A stretch of DNA of 64,000 bases from Paucihalobacter ruber. Its GTDB lineage: Bacteria > Bacteroidota > Bacteroidia > Flavobacteriales > Flavobacteriaceae. Where the stretch lies: NCBI RefSeq assembly GCF_006494535.1, contig NZ_VHIQ01000001.1:250736-314735 (forward strand), given 5' to 3'. The notes beneath the pieces were generated by a model that ran no database searches, was not told the DNA's origin, and was given only the letters and a program-made list of their open reading frames with translations. Both the position numbers and the translations under genes were made by a program. Positions 47,457-57,449 of this stretch are shown in pieces. Within the stretch, counting starts at the first letter, position 1, and every line of letters starts with the position of its first letter.

Positions 47457-49967
47457 TCAAAGACAATAGTATCTGGTTTGTAGCGTGATCCTTTGCGGTG
47501 TTAAACCTTCCGAAGTAGCTTCAATGGTAACTTCTCCTTCTTCTCCTTTTTTGCTTTTCACTACCAATAAACACATCCCGTTAAATGCTTTTCTATAGTT
47601 GGCTTGAAAAGGTTCTGTGGAAGCTGCATTGCCGTTTCCTACCGCGACTATGCTTGCTGGTCCTGAAACTTTAAATTCTACTAAATTATCAGCCAAGGGA
47701 TGAAAAACCCCATTTTCATCTTCTATTTTTACAGTGATAAATGACAAATCTTCGCCATCTGCATGAATGTCATTTCTGTCTGCTTCCAGTGAAATTTGTG
47801 CAGGAACTTGAGCGGTTTTGATAGATTTTCTAGCTACTTCTTTATCATCAATATAAGCCACTACTTCGATTTCTCCAGGTTTATATGGAACATTCCAGCT
47901 CAATCGATACGGTGAGTCATAAAATTTTTCTTGGCGATTCCAAGCATAAAAATCCACTGGAATACGTGTTTTATCGACCCCTTTTGTTTTCTTGCCCATG
48001 GATTTTCCGTTCACGAATAATTCTACTTCTTCGGCATTGGTATAGCAAAATACCGGAATTTCGGTTATCCCTGAATCCTCCCAATTCCAATGTGGTAAAA
48101 GATGCACCATTGGCTTATTTGTCCACTGACTTTGATAGAGATAAAATCTGTCTTTAGGAAAACCGGCCAGATCCACTGCGCCAAAATAGGAACTTCTGGA
48201 TGGCCAATCGACGTCCCAATTGCCGTGAGTTAAATTGTCTTTTCCGCCATAAGGCGTAGGCTCACCTAAGTAATCGATGCCTGTCCAGATAAATTCACCT
48301 ATGTTATTGGGCATAGCATCTTGCGCCATAAATTCAATATCGGGTGGATATGCCCAAGGCGGACTATTAAAGTCGTAAGAATTAACCTGTAACGAAGGAT
48401 GTTTATCATACTTTTCTAAAGGCAAATGATACACCCCTCGAGAAGATACCGTAGATGCGGTTTCTGAACCATAAACAATCATGTTTGGATAATTCTTTAT
48501 AACTTGTGCATATTGTGTAGGTTTATAATTGGCCCCAACCAAATCTATCGCATTGCCTAAACCATTATTTAAAGCGGTTGTTAAAATATTAAATCCGGCA
48601 GTGGTGGGTCTGTTCGGGTCCTCTTCTTTGCATATTTCCACTAGTCGTTCTGCAACAAGGTGCCCATCTTTTTCTTTTTGTTCACGCACTTCATTGCCAA
48701 TGCTCCACATGATGACAGATGGATGATTGCGATCACGTTTAATCATATCCCGTAAATCGGTTTCATGCCATTCGTCCCAATGATTGCTGTAGTCGTTTTC
48801 AGTTTTGGGCATAGCCCACATATCAAACGCCTCAACCTGAACTAAAATTCCCATTCTATCACAGAGTTCTAATTGCTCTTTAGAAGGCGGATTATGCGCG
48901 GTGCGAATAGCATTGACACCCATGTCTTTCATGATTTGCAACTGTCTCTCAGTAGCGCGAAGATTTACCGCTGCTCCTAAAGGCCCTAAATCATGATGTA
49001 AGCAAACACCTTGTATTTTCTCCTGCCGGCCGTTGATAAAGAACCCTTTCTTTGAAAATTCAATACTTCTTACGCCAAACGAAGTCTCATAACGATCGAT
49101 TTCTTGATTATCCTTAACTATAGTGGAAACGCTTTTATATAAATAAGCCGCATTGATATCCCATAAATTGGGATTTACTATGGTTAAATTGTGTTTATTA
49201 GTTGAATTTTTCTTATTAGCCCACTCTATTTCAGATTTGTTGGAAGCAACTTCCTTTCCATTTTCATCAAAAATTTGGGTGTGTAAAAAGTAATCTCCTT
49301 TATTTGAAGCATTTTTGTTATTAATTTTAGTTTCAACTGAAACAGTAGCCTTTTCTGAAGAAATTTCGGGAGTGGAAATATGTGTTCCCCAATGCGCAAT
49401 ATGAATAGGGTTTTTGGTTTCTAACCACACTTTTCGATATATCCCCGCACCGGTGTACCAACGCGCAGACAGCACATCCTGCTCCATGTGCACTGCGACC
49501 AAATTTTCTTCGCCAAATTTAACATAGGGTGTAATATCTATTTCATAACCGATGTACCCGTAAGGGCGATGATAGACTTTTTTACCATTGATATAAATGG
49601 TGGCATTACTCATGACGCCCTCAAATTCAAGGCTTATGATACTTCCCTGTTTCTCTTTGTCAACGAAAAATTTTTTGCGATAAACTGCCTGCCCATGTAT
49701 TGGTAAACCTCCTGTACGTGGATTGTATTCAGGTTTAAAAGGCCCTTCGATGGCGTAATCGTGAGGCACATTTACGGGGCGCCATTGGGAATCATCGTAA
49801 TCAAATTGTGTTGCGGCGGAATCTTCTGTTTTTTGAAATAGCCAATTTTCATTAAAAGACACGCGTTCTCTCGTTTGTAAAGGGGATTCTTTCTTGTGCG
49901 TAGAACACGACAATATCATTAGAATAAATAAGCTTTTTAATATTGATTTAATTATTTTTAATTTCAT
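47457..49967 (-). CDS. GH2 beta-galactosidase-type lipoprotein with DUF4982 and Ig-like C-terminus
   Basis: An 836-residue lipoprotein (lipobox LMILSC). Order: jelly-roll (about 35-185, VNVPHDYAIEGPF..HGQAVYRKKF), Ig-like domain, TIM barrel (about 305-600) with acid/base E426 in MWSIGNEVRE and nucleophile E502 in IVYGSETAST, then DUF4982-like and invasin-type Ig-like domains (ISLEADRNDIHADGEDLSFITVKIED). This architecture is that of Bacteroidota GH2 beta-galactosidases and beta-glucuronidase relatives acting on algal or host glycans; it is a different clade from the LacZ-like GH2 at 31835. It is the gene nearest the HTCS on the leftward side, 265 bases away and divergent, so it is probably the first gene of that arm. 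Confidence 0.9.
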   Translation of the reverse strand: MKLKIIKSILKSLFILMILSCSTHKKESPLQTRERVSFNENWLFQKTEDSAATQFDYDDSQWRPVNVPHDYAIEGPFKPEYNPRTGGLPIHGQAVYRKKFFVDKEKQGSIISLEFEGVMSNATIYINGKKVYHRPYGYIGYEIDITPYVKFGEENLVAVHMEQDVLSARWYTGAGIYRKVWLETKNPIHIAHWGTHISTPEISSEKATVSVETKINNKNASNKGDYFLHTQIFDENGKEVASNKSEIEWANKKNSTNKHNLTIVNPNLWDINAAYLYKSVSTIVKDNQEIDRYETSFGVRSIEFSKKGFFINGRQEKIQGVCLHHDLGPLGAAVNLRATERQLQIMKDMGVNAIRTAHNPPSKEQLELCDRMGILVQVEAFDMWAMPKTENDYSNHWDEWHETDLRDMIKRDRNHPSVIMWSIGNEVREQKEKDGHLVAERLVEICKEEDPNRPTTAGFNILTTALNNGLGNAIDLVGANYKPTQYAQVIKNYPNMIVYGSETASTVSSRGVYHLPLEKYDKHPSLQVNSYDFNSPPWAYPPDIEFMAQDAMPNNIGEFIWTGIDYLGEPTPYGGKDNLTHGNWDVDWPSRSSYFGAVDLAGFPKDRFYLYQSQWTNKPMVHLLPHWNWEDSGITEIPVFCYTNAEEVELFVNGKSMGKKTKGVDKTRIPVDFYAWNRQEKFYDSPYRLSWNVPYKPGEIEVVAYIDDKEVARKSIKTAQVPAQISLEADRNDIHADGEDLSFITVKIEDENGVFHPLADNLVEFKVSGPASIVAVGNGNAASTEPFQANYRKAFNGMCLLVVKSKKGEEGEVTIEATSEGLTPQRITLQTRYYCL

Positions 49968-50232
49968 TATTTTACAAATATGCCAATCCTCAAATTTTTA
50001 AGTTTTAATCAACTTTAGTTTTACTTTATAATTTTAATGTTCTAAGGAAACATTTAGGTGTTTTATTAATTTTGTATAAAGAAAAGCATTAATCTATGCT
50101 ATTAGGGGGTGCTAATTGTTCAATCAATGGGTAAAAATGGTCTAGATTTAGGCTAATTCTTTACATTTACAGCAGATGATAATCGGCTAAAGTTCTAAGA
50201 CGATATTATATTTAATGCCATAAACGTCAATA

Positions 50233-53200
50233 ATGAAATATATCTTACTGTTTTTAATAATTTGTTCTCAATTTGTTTTAAGTCAAGATGAAGAAAATAA
50301 CTATGTTGTTGAGTTTGTAACCACGAAACAGGGCTTGTCTCATAATTATGTAACCGGGATTGTTAGCGACGACTTAAATATTAAGTGGATTGGCACAGAA
50401 AATGGCATTACTAAGTTTAATGGCTTCGATTTTGAATACATCAAACCGGGTGAAAACTTTACCGAACTGTTAAACGAGAATGTAGAAGCGCCATTGTTTA
50501 TCGACAAAGATTCTAATCTGTGGATTGGCACCAAAAGTGGCGGTATAGCCTGCTTAGATATTAAACATAATACCGTAAAAAATTATAACAATATCTTACG
50601 CCAACATATGTCTGGCGATTTAAGAGTAACAGCCATTTCTCAAGATATTAATGGTTATATCTGGGTTGGCACCTGGAGCGATGGTGTGTTTGTAATAGAT
50701 CATAAAAACGGAAAGCTGATAGATTACCACCCGTTTAATCAGATAGTTTACACTATAGTAAAAGATTTTAATAATAACATCTGGTTTTGCGCAGGTAACC
50801 GACTCTATCTCTACGATCATTTTAACAAAAAGCTCAAACAACATTTAATTCAAGGTCAAATAAGTGATATTCTGCCGGATGCCAAACGCAATAAATTGTG
50901 GATTACCCTAGCGGGCAAAAACCAACAACTATTCAGTTATAACTATAGCACCACCGAAATAGAGGTCATGGATACGGATGTTGAAAGTAGTTTTTCCAGA
51001 AAGCTTATGCTCGATAATTACAATAGACTCTGGATTGGCACATGGGGAAACGGCGTTTACAGAAGCGATAAGAATGTTACGAATTTCAAGAAGGTTGATT
51101 TAACCGGAGCTTCACCCGATAAGGTTGCAGGCAACTACAGTACAGTTATCTGTCTGCATCAAGATGAGAATAATGTTATATGGCTGGCCACTACCAACGG
51201 TGGCTTGGTTAAACTTGCCGAAGGAAATGGTTTTAAAAACGCCAATGAGCTGATTGAAGACCCATACTTAAAATCACATTTTAACTGCACAAGTCTTTAC
51301 AAAAACAATACGCAAATTTTTGTAGGAACTAATAACGGGTTATTTTCCGGTGATACTTTTGAAAGTTTAACACCGGTTGAAGGTTTAGAAAACATAAGAA
51401 TCAATGTTATATACCCGCATAAAAACCAGTTATTTATAGGCACCGGTGGGTCATTTTATATTTATGATTTAAATAAGGAAAAGGTAGTTTTCGAATCAGC
51501 CGATATCGGTAAAATTACTACATTTTTCATTGAAGATAATCGCATTTACATAGGTACCCAACAGCGAGGTTTGGCTGTTGGACTACTCGATAATTTAGAA
51601 GATATTGATACTTTTGAGTTCTTTTCTGAGCGCCTGCAAAACAACCGAAAAATTCTAAGTAATCGAATTACATCGATTCAAAAAGATAACCAAAATAATT
51701 TATGGATTAGCACTTACAACGGACTTCATAAATGGGATGAGACCGGGAATCGTTTTATTCATCAATCTGAACTGCTAGAAAACTCACAATCTATCATTAT
51801 TATTAATCAGCTTTTAATAAAAGATAATCTGCTATGGCTGGCAACACCAAACGGATTATTCAAATTAGAGCACGGTCAAAACAAATTAAAAACTTTAGAG
51901 GTTTTAACTCAAAAAAACGGACTCAACAGCGATTTTATTTGCGCACTCACATTTGACGATCAGGAAAATTTATGGTTCAGTACACATACCGAAATTGTAA
52001 AATATAACACTAAAAATAAAGACCTTACAAGTTATGCCTACATTAACGGTGTAAAGACTACCTCGTTTAATAACCGAAGTTTTCACAACTACCAAAATGA
52101 AACCCTATATTTTGGCGGCATTGATAATATCACCTATTTCAATCCATCTGGGATTAAATATTTTAATGTAGTCCCAGAAGTGGTGTTTACCAATTTAAGA
52201 GTTAACAATGAATTGATTCAGTTTAATCCCGGCAATACCATACTCGACGATAATTTTAACTATGCCAGCAACATCAAACTAACGCATCAACAAAACTTTT
52301 TTTCCACAAGCTTTGTTGCCAACGACTTTTTAGGCGAACTCAACACAAAATACAAATATCAACTTGAAGGCTATCAGAAGCAATGGATTGACCTTCAAAA
52401 CAGAAACGAAATAAATTTTGCGGGATTAGCTCCTGGAAATTACACTTTAAAGGTGAAGGCCACCAGAGACAATCAAAATTGGAGCGAAGCAAAAGCTTTA
52501 AATATCACAATATTGAGTTCGCCATGGTTAAGTCCATTAGCCATATTTGTATACTTGCTCATAATTTCAACCATTATTTACTACCTTATAAAAACTAATA
52601 ATTATCAGCTTAAACTTAAAAACAATCTTGAAATTGCTCGTATAGATAAAGAAAAAGAAGTTGAATTAACCGAAGCCAAACTCACCTTTTTCACCAATAT
52701 TTCCCACGAGTTCAGAACTCCGTTAACCCTTATCATCACACCCCTTAAAGAACTTTTAGACGACGACAGTCTACCACCTAAGGTTGTTAAAAATCTAAGT
52801 TATATTGATAGAAACACCAACAGACTATTAAACTTAATCAACCAGTTATTAGACTTTAGGAAGGCAGACCGCGGATTGTTAAAACTGGATGTTTCTCATG
52901 GCAATTTTGTAAGATTTTCAAGAGAAGTACATTTGTATTTTAAAGAAGCGGCAAAAGCTAAAAACATCAAATACAAGTTTAAAGCTAAACAAGATGAAAT
53001 TCAATTCCCGTTTGATCGTAATAAAATGGAAATTGTATTGTGTAACCTACTTTCTAATGCTTTAAAATACACAAAACCGGGCGACAAAATAAGGATGGAA
53101 GTTAGCAGTGATAGCGATTACTGTATCATTTCAATAAAAGACAGCGGTATAGGTATGAAGGAGGAAGATTTAGAAAAAATATTTGATAGATTTTTTCAAA

Positions 53201-54231
53201 TTAAGTCCGGTAGCACGGCACAGCTCATTGGTAGTGGTATTGGCTTGTCTTTTTCAAAAAGAATTGTAGAACTACATCACGGTAGCATAAGCGTTAAAAG
53301 CGCACCCAATATAGGTACCGAATTTATCGTAAAACTTTCTATGAATCCTCAGTTATATGAAGGCATCATCAACGAAAATTTTGTGACTACCGATAATATG
53401 AAGGCCTACGAAAGTCTTGAAATAGAGAACCCTATTGACAATCTCAATATCAACGCCAAAGAACATTCTGTATTGATCATAGACGATAATGTTGAAATTC
53501 TGTCCTACCTCAAGGGCATCTTATCAGATAAATATAATATTATAGAAGCCACTAACGGAGACGAGGGTTTTGAAATAGCGTCAACCGAAATCCCGGATTT
53601 AATCCTAAGCGATGTGATGATGCCGGGCAAAGACGGCATCACACTTTGTAAAGAATTGAAATCTCAAATTATTACTTCTCATATACCCATAATTTTATTA
53701 ACTGCCAGAACATCGACTGTTTTTGAAATTGAAGGGTTAAAAACTGGCGCAGACGATTATGTCACCAAACCATTTAATGCCAAAGTTATTAAAGCCAGAA
53801 TTGCCAGTTTATTAGAGAACCGCGAAAAGTTAAGGTCTCACCTACTTAACAAAGTTCGTTTTGAACCAACCTCAAACAACACCGATACTGAAGATACTGA
53901 AAACGCATTTATAAACAAGGCCATCCTATTGGTAGAAGAAAATATCGATAATGAAGCCTTTGGTATCGAAAGCATGGTTGATGCCTTAAACATGAGTCAA
54001 TCCACTCTATATAGAAAAATTAAATCGCTCACAGGATTATCGCTCACCGCGTTTATAAGATCGGTTAGATTAAAAAAATCTGCTTATTTAATTTTAACCA
54101 CAGATTTAAATTTAAATGAAATTGCATACGACGTTGGCTTCAACGACTATAAATATTTTAAATCATCATTCAAAAAACAGTTTAACTGTTTACCTTCCAA
54201 ATACAAAGAAATTATTCAAGAACAGCGTTAA
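50233..54231 (+). CDS. Hybrid two-component system sensor-regulator (HTCS)
   Basis: A 1332-residue one-protein sensor and regulator in the inner membrane. After a signal peptide (to about residue 18) come repeated two-component propeller strands (NLWIGT, YIWVGTWSDGV, RLWIGTWGNGV) to about 680, a Y_Y_Y domain to about 757 (YKYQLEGYQKQWIDL), and a membrane helix at about 768-787. Then a histidine kinase with H825 in NISHEFRTPLTL, an ATPase domain, a receiver domain with D1127 in ILSDVMMPG, and an AraC-type DNA-binding domain (about 1230-1330). HTCSs bind an oligosaccharide in the periplasm and switch on their PUL. It lies between the two divergent arms of PUL 2. Confidence 0.96.
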   Translation: MKYILLFLIICSQFVLSQDEENNYVVEFVTTKQGLSHNYVTGIVSDDLNIKWIGTENGITKFNGFDFEYIKPGENFTELLNENVEAPLFIDKDSNLWIGTKSGGIACLDIKHNTVKNYNNILRQHMSGDLRVTAISQDINGYIWVGTWSDGVFVIDHKNGKLIDYHPFNQIVYTIVKDFNNNIWFCAGNRLYLYDHFNKKLKQHLIQGQISDILPDAKRNKLWITLAGKNQQLFSYNYSTTEIEVMDTDVESSFSRKLMLDNYNRLWIGTWGNGVYRSDKNVTNFKKVDLTGASPDKVAGNYSTVICLHQDENNVIWLATTNGGLVKLAEGNGFKNANELIEDPYLKSHFNCTSLYKNNTQIFVGTNNGLFSGDTFESLTPVEGLENIRINVIYPHKNQLFIGTGGSFYIYDLNKEKVVFESADIGKITTFFIEDNRIYIGTQQRGLAVGLLDNLEDIDTFEFFSERLQNNRKILSNRITSIQKDNQNNLWISTYNGLHKWDETGNRFIHQSELLENSQSIIIINQLLIKDNLLWLATPNGLFKLEHGQNKLKTLEVLTQKNGLNSDFICALTFDDQENLWFSTHTEIVKYNTKNKDLTSYAYINGVKTTSFNNRSFHNYQNETLYFGGIDNITYFNPSGIKYFNVVPEVVFTNLRVNNELIQFNPGNTILDDNFNYASNIKLTHQQNFFSTSFVANDFLGELNTKYKYQLEGYQKQWIDLQNRNEINFAGLAPGNYTLKVKATRDNQNWSEAKALNITILSSPWLSPLAIFVYLLIISTIIYYLIKTNNYQLKLKNNLEIARIDKEKEVELTEAKLTFFTNISHEFRTPLTLIITPLKELLDDDSLPPKVVKNLSYIDRNTNRLLNLINQLLDFRKADRGLLKLDVSHGNFVRFSREVHLYFKEAAKAKNIKYKFKAKQDEIQFPFDRNKMEIVLCNLLSNALKYTKPGDKIRMEVSSDSDYCIISIKDSGIGMKEEDLEKIFDRFFQIKSGSTAQLIGSGIGLSFSKRIVELHHGSISVKSAPNIGTEFIVKLSMNPQLYEGIINENFVTTDNMKAYESLEIENPIDNLNINAKEHSVLIIDDNVEILSYLKGILSDKYNIIEATNGDEGFEIASTEIPDLILSDVMMPGKDGITLCKELKSQIITSHIPIILLTARTSTVFEIEGLKTGADDYVTKPFNAKVIKARIASLLENREKLRSHLLNKVRFEPTSNNTDTEDTENAFINKAILLVEENIDNEAFGIESMVDALNMSQSTLYRKIKSLTGLSLTAFIRSVRLKKSAYLILTTDLNLNEIAYDVGFNDYKYFKSSFKKQFNCLPSKYKEIIQEQR

Positions 54232-54361
54232 TACAACGTTTTCGTACGAATGAATGATTTGTACCCCATGATTGATTTATATCACCTTCAAACTTTGCAT
54301 GGTTAATTTCATCTTTGTATGGTAGTTAAACCATTAAGGCTAATTAACCAAATTAAACAAT

Positions 54362-57300
54362 ATGAAAATACCAATTCTTAAATTATTGCTACTCATGTTA
54401 GCGGGGCCTTTTTTATATGCCCAAACAACAATAACCGGTACTGTGAGAGATAATATAGGGCAACCCTTACCGGGCGCCACTGTAATGATAGAAAACACAC
54501 AAAGAGGTACCACTACAGATTTTGATGGGTTGTTTACAATTGAAGCTTCTAAAGGAGAAGTATTGGTTGTATCTTTTATTGGTTTTACAACTCAGAAAAC
54601 ACGAATTGATGACAGAACCTCCTATGATTTTCAGTTAGCTGAGGATGCTGCGCAATTAGATGAAGTAGTTGTAGTAGGGTATGGCACACAGAAAAAAGTT
54701 AACTTAACAGGGTCTGTACAAACAGTTAGTTTTAAGGAAGAAGTTAACCAACCTGTAACCAACTCAGGCCAATTATTATATGGTAGATTTTCAGGAGTTC
54801 AATTAACACAAACCGGTGGTAACCCGGGATCAGACGGCTCGTCTATTGTTATTAGAGGTATTGGTACTTTCGGAAATGCCACACCGCTTGTAGTAATAGA
54901 CAATATCCAATACGACGATTTGGCTGCATTCAACAACTTGGCGCCTGCCGATATCGAAAGTATCACTGTTTTAAAAGATGCCTCCGCCAGTGCCATTTAC
55001 GGTGCCCGCGGTGCTAACGGTGTTATTTTAGTAACTACGCGCGGTGGTCAAAGCGACCGTGCAGAATTTAGCTACAACGGTTTTTATGGTTCTCAAGCCG
55101 TAACTGTACAGCCAAAATTTTTAAATTCTCTGGATTATGCATTGTTAATTAATGAAAAATTTAGAAATCAGGATGGTCCCGGTTTTATTCCGCGATATAC
55201 AGCAGAACAGATTGAAGCTATCAGAACAGGCTCTTTACCCGATCAATTTGCCAATACGGACTGGGCAGATGCTGTTTTACAAAATGCGCCTATTCAAAAT
55301 CACAACTTTTCTTTCTCGGGCGGCAATGAAAAAACAACCTTTAGAATATCTTTGGGATATTTAGGGCAAGAATCTATTATTAGAAGTAAATTCCAGTCGC
55401 AACGTTATAACCTGAGTTTAAATTTAAATTCTAAAATAAAAGATTGGATTTCCGTAAACAATGTTTTCAATGGTTTTTGGAGACGTAACGAAGGTCCTGC
55501 CGGCGGACAAAACGCTTTTGATGGTGATAATGGTATTATCTTTTCGTTCCAAAGAACAGCCCCTACCATTCCTTTGTTTTACAGCAACGGCGAATATGGT
55601 ATTGTAGATGGCAACTGGCTGGGAGATAACCCGTCATTTCAAACTCAAAACCCATTAAGAAGAGGTTTCTTTGGCGATTTTAACAGCGATAATATTAACA
55701 TCTCGAACAGAACCGCTGTTAAACTAAACTTTACCAAAAATTTATCTTTCGAAACCAGCGGCAGTATTAATGCCGTTTACGGACAAAGTTCAAATTTTAC
55801 ACCGAGGTTCAGATTAAACGACTGGGAAGGCAGAGAAGTCAACTCAGGGTTGCTGAATTCTTTAAACAATAGCACCAATTTTGAATATCGTTTGCTTAAC
55901 GAAAATATATTAACCTACAACAACAGCATCAACGACATTCACAACTTCACAGTTCTACTTGGGCATTCGGTTCAATATTTTAGAACAGATGGATTTAGTG
56001 GCAGTATTAGTGGTTTTCCAACTGACAACCTTCAGGAATTTAATGCCGGTGGTATCGTAGAACCGGCCGTAAGCGGTGGCGCAAGTGAAGAGGCTTATCA
56101 ATCATTTTTCGGAAGAATTAACTACAATTATGACGGCAAGTATTTAGCCGAATTTAACTTAAGACGCGATGGTTCTTCAAAATTTGGACCAAGAAATAGA
56201 TATGGTAATTTCCCTTCTGCATCACTTGGTTGGAATGTGTCTAGAGAAGATTTTATGGAGCAATTTGATTTTGTTTCAAACTTTAAATTAAGAGCCAGTT
56301 GGGGTATTAGTGGTAATGACAGAATTGGCAATTACATATTTGAGCAAGCCTACAATCCCGGTTTAGATTATGTAATTGGAGATAATAACGAAGTATCAGG
56401 TGTGGCCGTTACCAGTTTAGCCAATCCAACCATTAGATGGGAAGAAACAGAGCAATACAACATTGGTATGGACTTAAGTCTGTTTAAAAATAAAGTTGAA
56501 GTAATAGCCGATTTCTTTAACAGAAACAGTAAAGATATTTTATATACCAATTTCCCTGTACCAAATACGTTAGGAGTAACAAATTTAGGCGCACAAAACG
56601 CGGCTTCCATGATTAACCGCGGATTGGAACTAGCAGTGAATTATCGAGGTAATATAGGCGATTTAAAATTTAATGTAGGTACCAACCTTACCAAATTCCT
56701 TAAAAATGAAGTTACCGGTTTAGGTGTTGGGGGCGAAGAAACCATTACCAACATTAATATCATCCGTATTGGTGCACCTTTTAGAGCGTATTATGGCTAT
56801 CAGGCCATTGGCATTTTCCAAAGCCTGGAAGATATAGCCAACTCTCCTACTCAATTTTCCAACGTTAATACCGGCCCGGGTGATATCAAATATGCAGATA
56901 TTTCAGGGCCAAATGGCGTACCTGATGGTGTAGTAGATGCTTTTGACAGAACCATAATTGGAAATCCAAATCCGGATTTATTAATCAACTTTAACGCCTC
57001 TTTTGAATACAAAAACTTCGACCTAAACTTGTTATTTCAAGGTGTTAGTGGCGTAGATAGATTATTACAGGGTAATGGTAACCTACCAATGGTTGATGAC
57101 AGAAGTAACGTATTAACTTATTGGCTAAACAGATGGACGCCGGAAAACCCCAGTAACAACTTACCAAGACTTGGCGGTCAAAACAACGCAGAGGTATCTA
57201 CATTCTACATTCAGGATGCCTCTTATTTAAGACTTAAAAACTTTGAATTTGGCTACTCAATTCCTAAGAAGGTGTTAGAAAAAATAAATGTTGACAAAAT

Positions 57301-57442
57301 GCGCATATTTATAGGTGGACAAAACCTCATCACCTTTACCGGATTAGAAAACTTCGATCCTGAAGGTGGTAGCGGCGCGCAAAGCAACAGAAACCCACCA
57401 CTTTATAAAACTGTAACCTTAGGTTTAAATTTAAAAATGTAA
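54362..57442 (+). CDS. susC: SusC-like TonB-dependent transporter (PUL 2)
   Basis: A 1026-residue outer-membrane transporter: signal peptide (to about FLYAQ), carboxypeptidase-regulatory-like domain (ITGTVRDNIGQPLPGATVMI), TonB-box-like DEVVVVGYG, plug (IVIRGIGTFGNATPLVVIDN, ITVLKDASASAIYGARGANG) and a barrel ending in LKM. Unlike the PUL 1 SusC it has no STN domain, which fits control by the HTCS immediately upstream rather than by a sigma/FecR pair. It follows the HTCS by 130 bases, enough for its own promoter. Confidence 0.95.
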   Translation: MKIPILKLLLLMLAGPFLYAQTTITGTVRDNIGQPLPGATVMIENTQRGTTTDFDGLFTIEASKGEVLVVSFIGFTTQKTRIDDRTSYDFQLAEDAAQLDEVVVVGYGTQKKVNLTGSVQTVSFKEEVNQPVTNSGQLLYGRFSGVQLTQTGGNPGSDGSSIVIRGIGTFGNATPLVVIDNIQYDDLAAFNNLAPADIESITVLKDASASAIYGARGANGVILVTTRGGQSDRAEFSYNGFYGSQAVTVQPKFLNSLDYALLINEKFRNQDGPGFIPRYTAEQIEAIRTGSLPDQFANTDWADAVLQNAPIQNHNFSFSGGNEKTTFRISLGYLGQESIIRSKFQSQRYNLSLNLNSKIKDWISVNNVFNGFWRRNEGPAGGQNAFDGDNGIIFSFQRTAPTIPLFYSNGEYGIVDGNWLGDNPSFQTQNPLRRGFFGDFNSDNINISNRTAVKLNFTKNLSFETSGSINAVYGQSSNFTPRFRLNDWEGREVNSGLLNSLNNSTNFEYRLLNENILTYNNSINDIHNFTVLLGHSVQYFRTDGFSGSISGFPTDNLQEFNAGGIVEPAVSGGASEEAYQSFFGRINYNYDGKYLAEFNLRRDGSSKFGPRNRYGNFPSASLGWNVSREDFMEQFDFVSNFKLRASWGISGNDRIGNYIFEQAYNPGLDYVIGDNNEVSGVAVTSLANPTIRWEETEQYNIGMDLSLFKNKVEVIADFFNRNSKDILYTNFPVPNTLGVTNLGAQNAASMINRGLELAVNYRGNIGDLKFNVGTNLTKFLKNEVTGLGVGGEETITNINIIRIGAPFRAYYGYQAIGIFQSLEDIANSPTQFSNVNTGPGDIKYADISGPNGVPDGVVDAFDRTIIGNPNPDLLINFNASFEYKNFDLNLLFQGVSGVDRLLQGNGNLPMVDDRSNVLTYWLNRWTPENPSNNLPRLGGQNNAEVSTFYIQDASYLRLKNFEFGYSIPKKVLEKINVDKMRIFIGGQNLITFTGLENFDPEGGSGAQSNRNPPLYKTVTLGLNLKM

Positions 57443-57449
57443 ACAAACT

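Noticed and set aside
50067-50074. TAATTTTG, matching the Bacteroidota -7 element TAnnTTTG, upstream of the HTCS gene.
   Set aside because: No matching -33 element at the expected distance; in AT-rich sequence the motif arises easily by chance.
54232-54361. A TTTG...CATCTTTG pair in front of the PUL 2 susC as promoter.
   Set aside because: The gap between the elements is only about 12 bases and the second lacks the TA.
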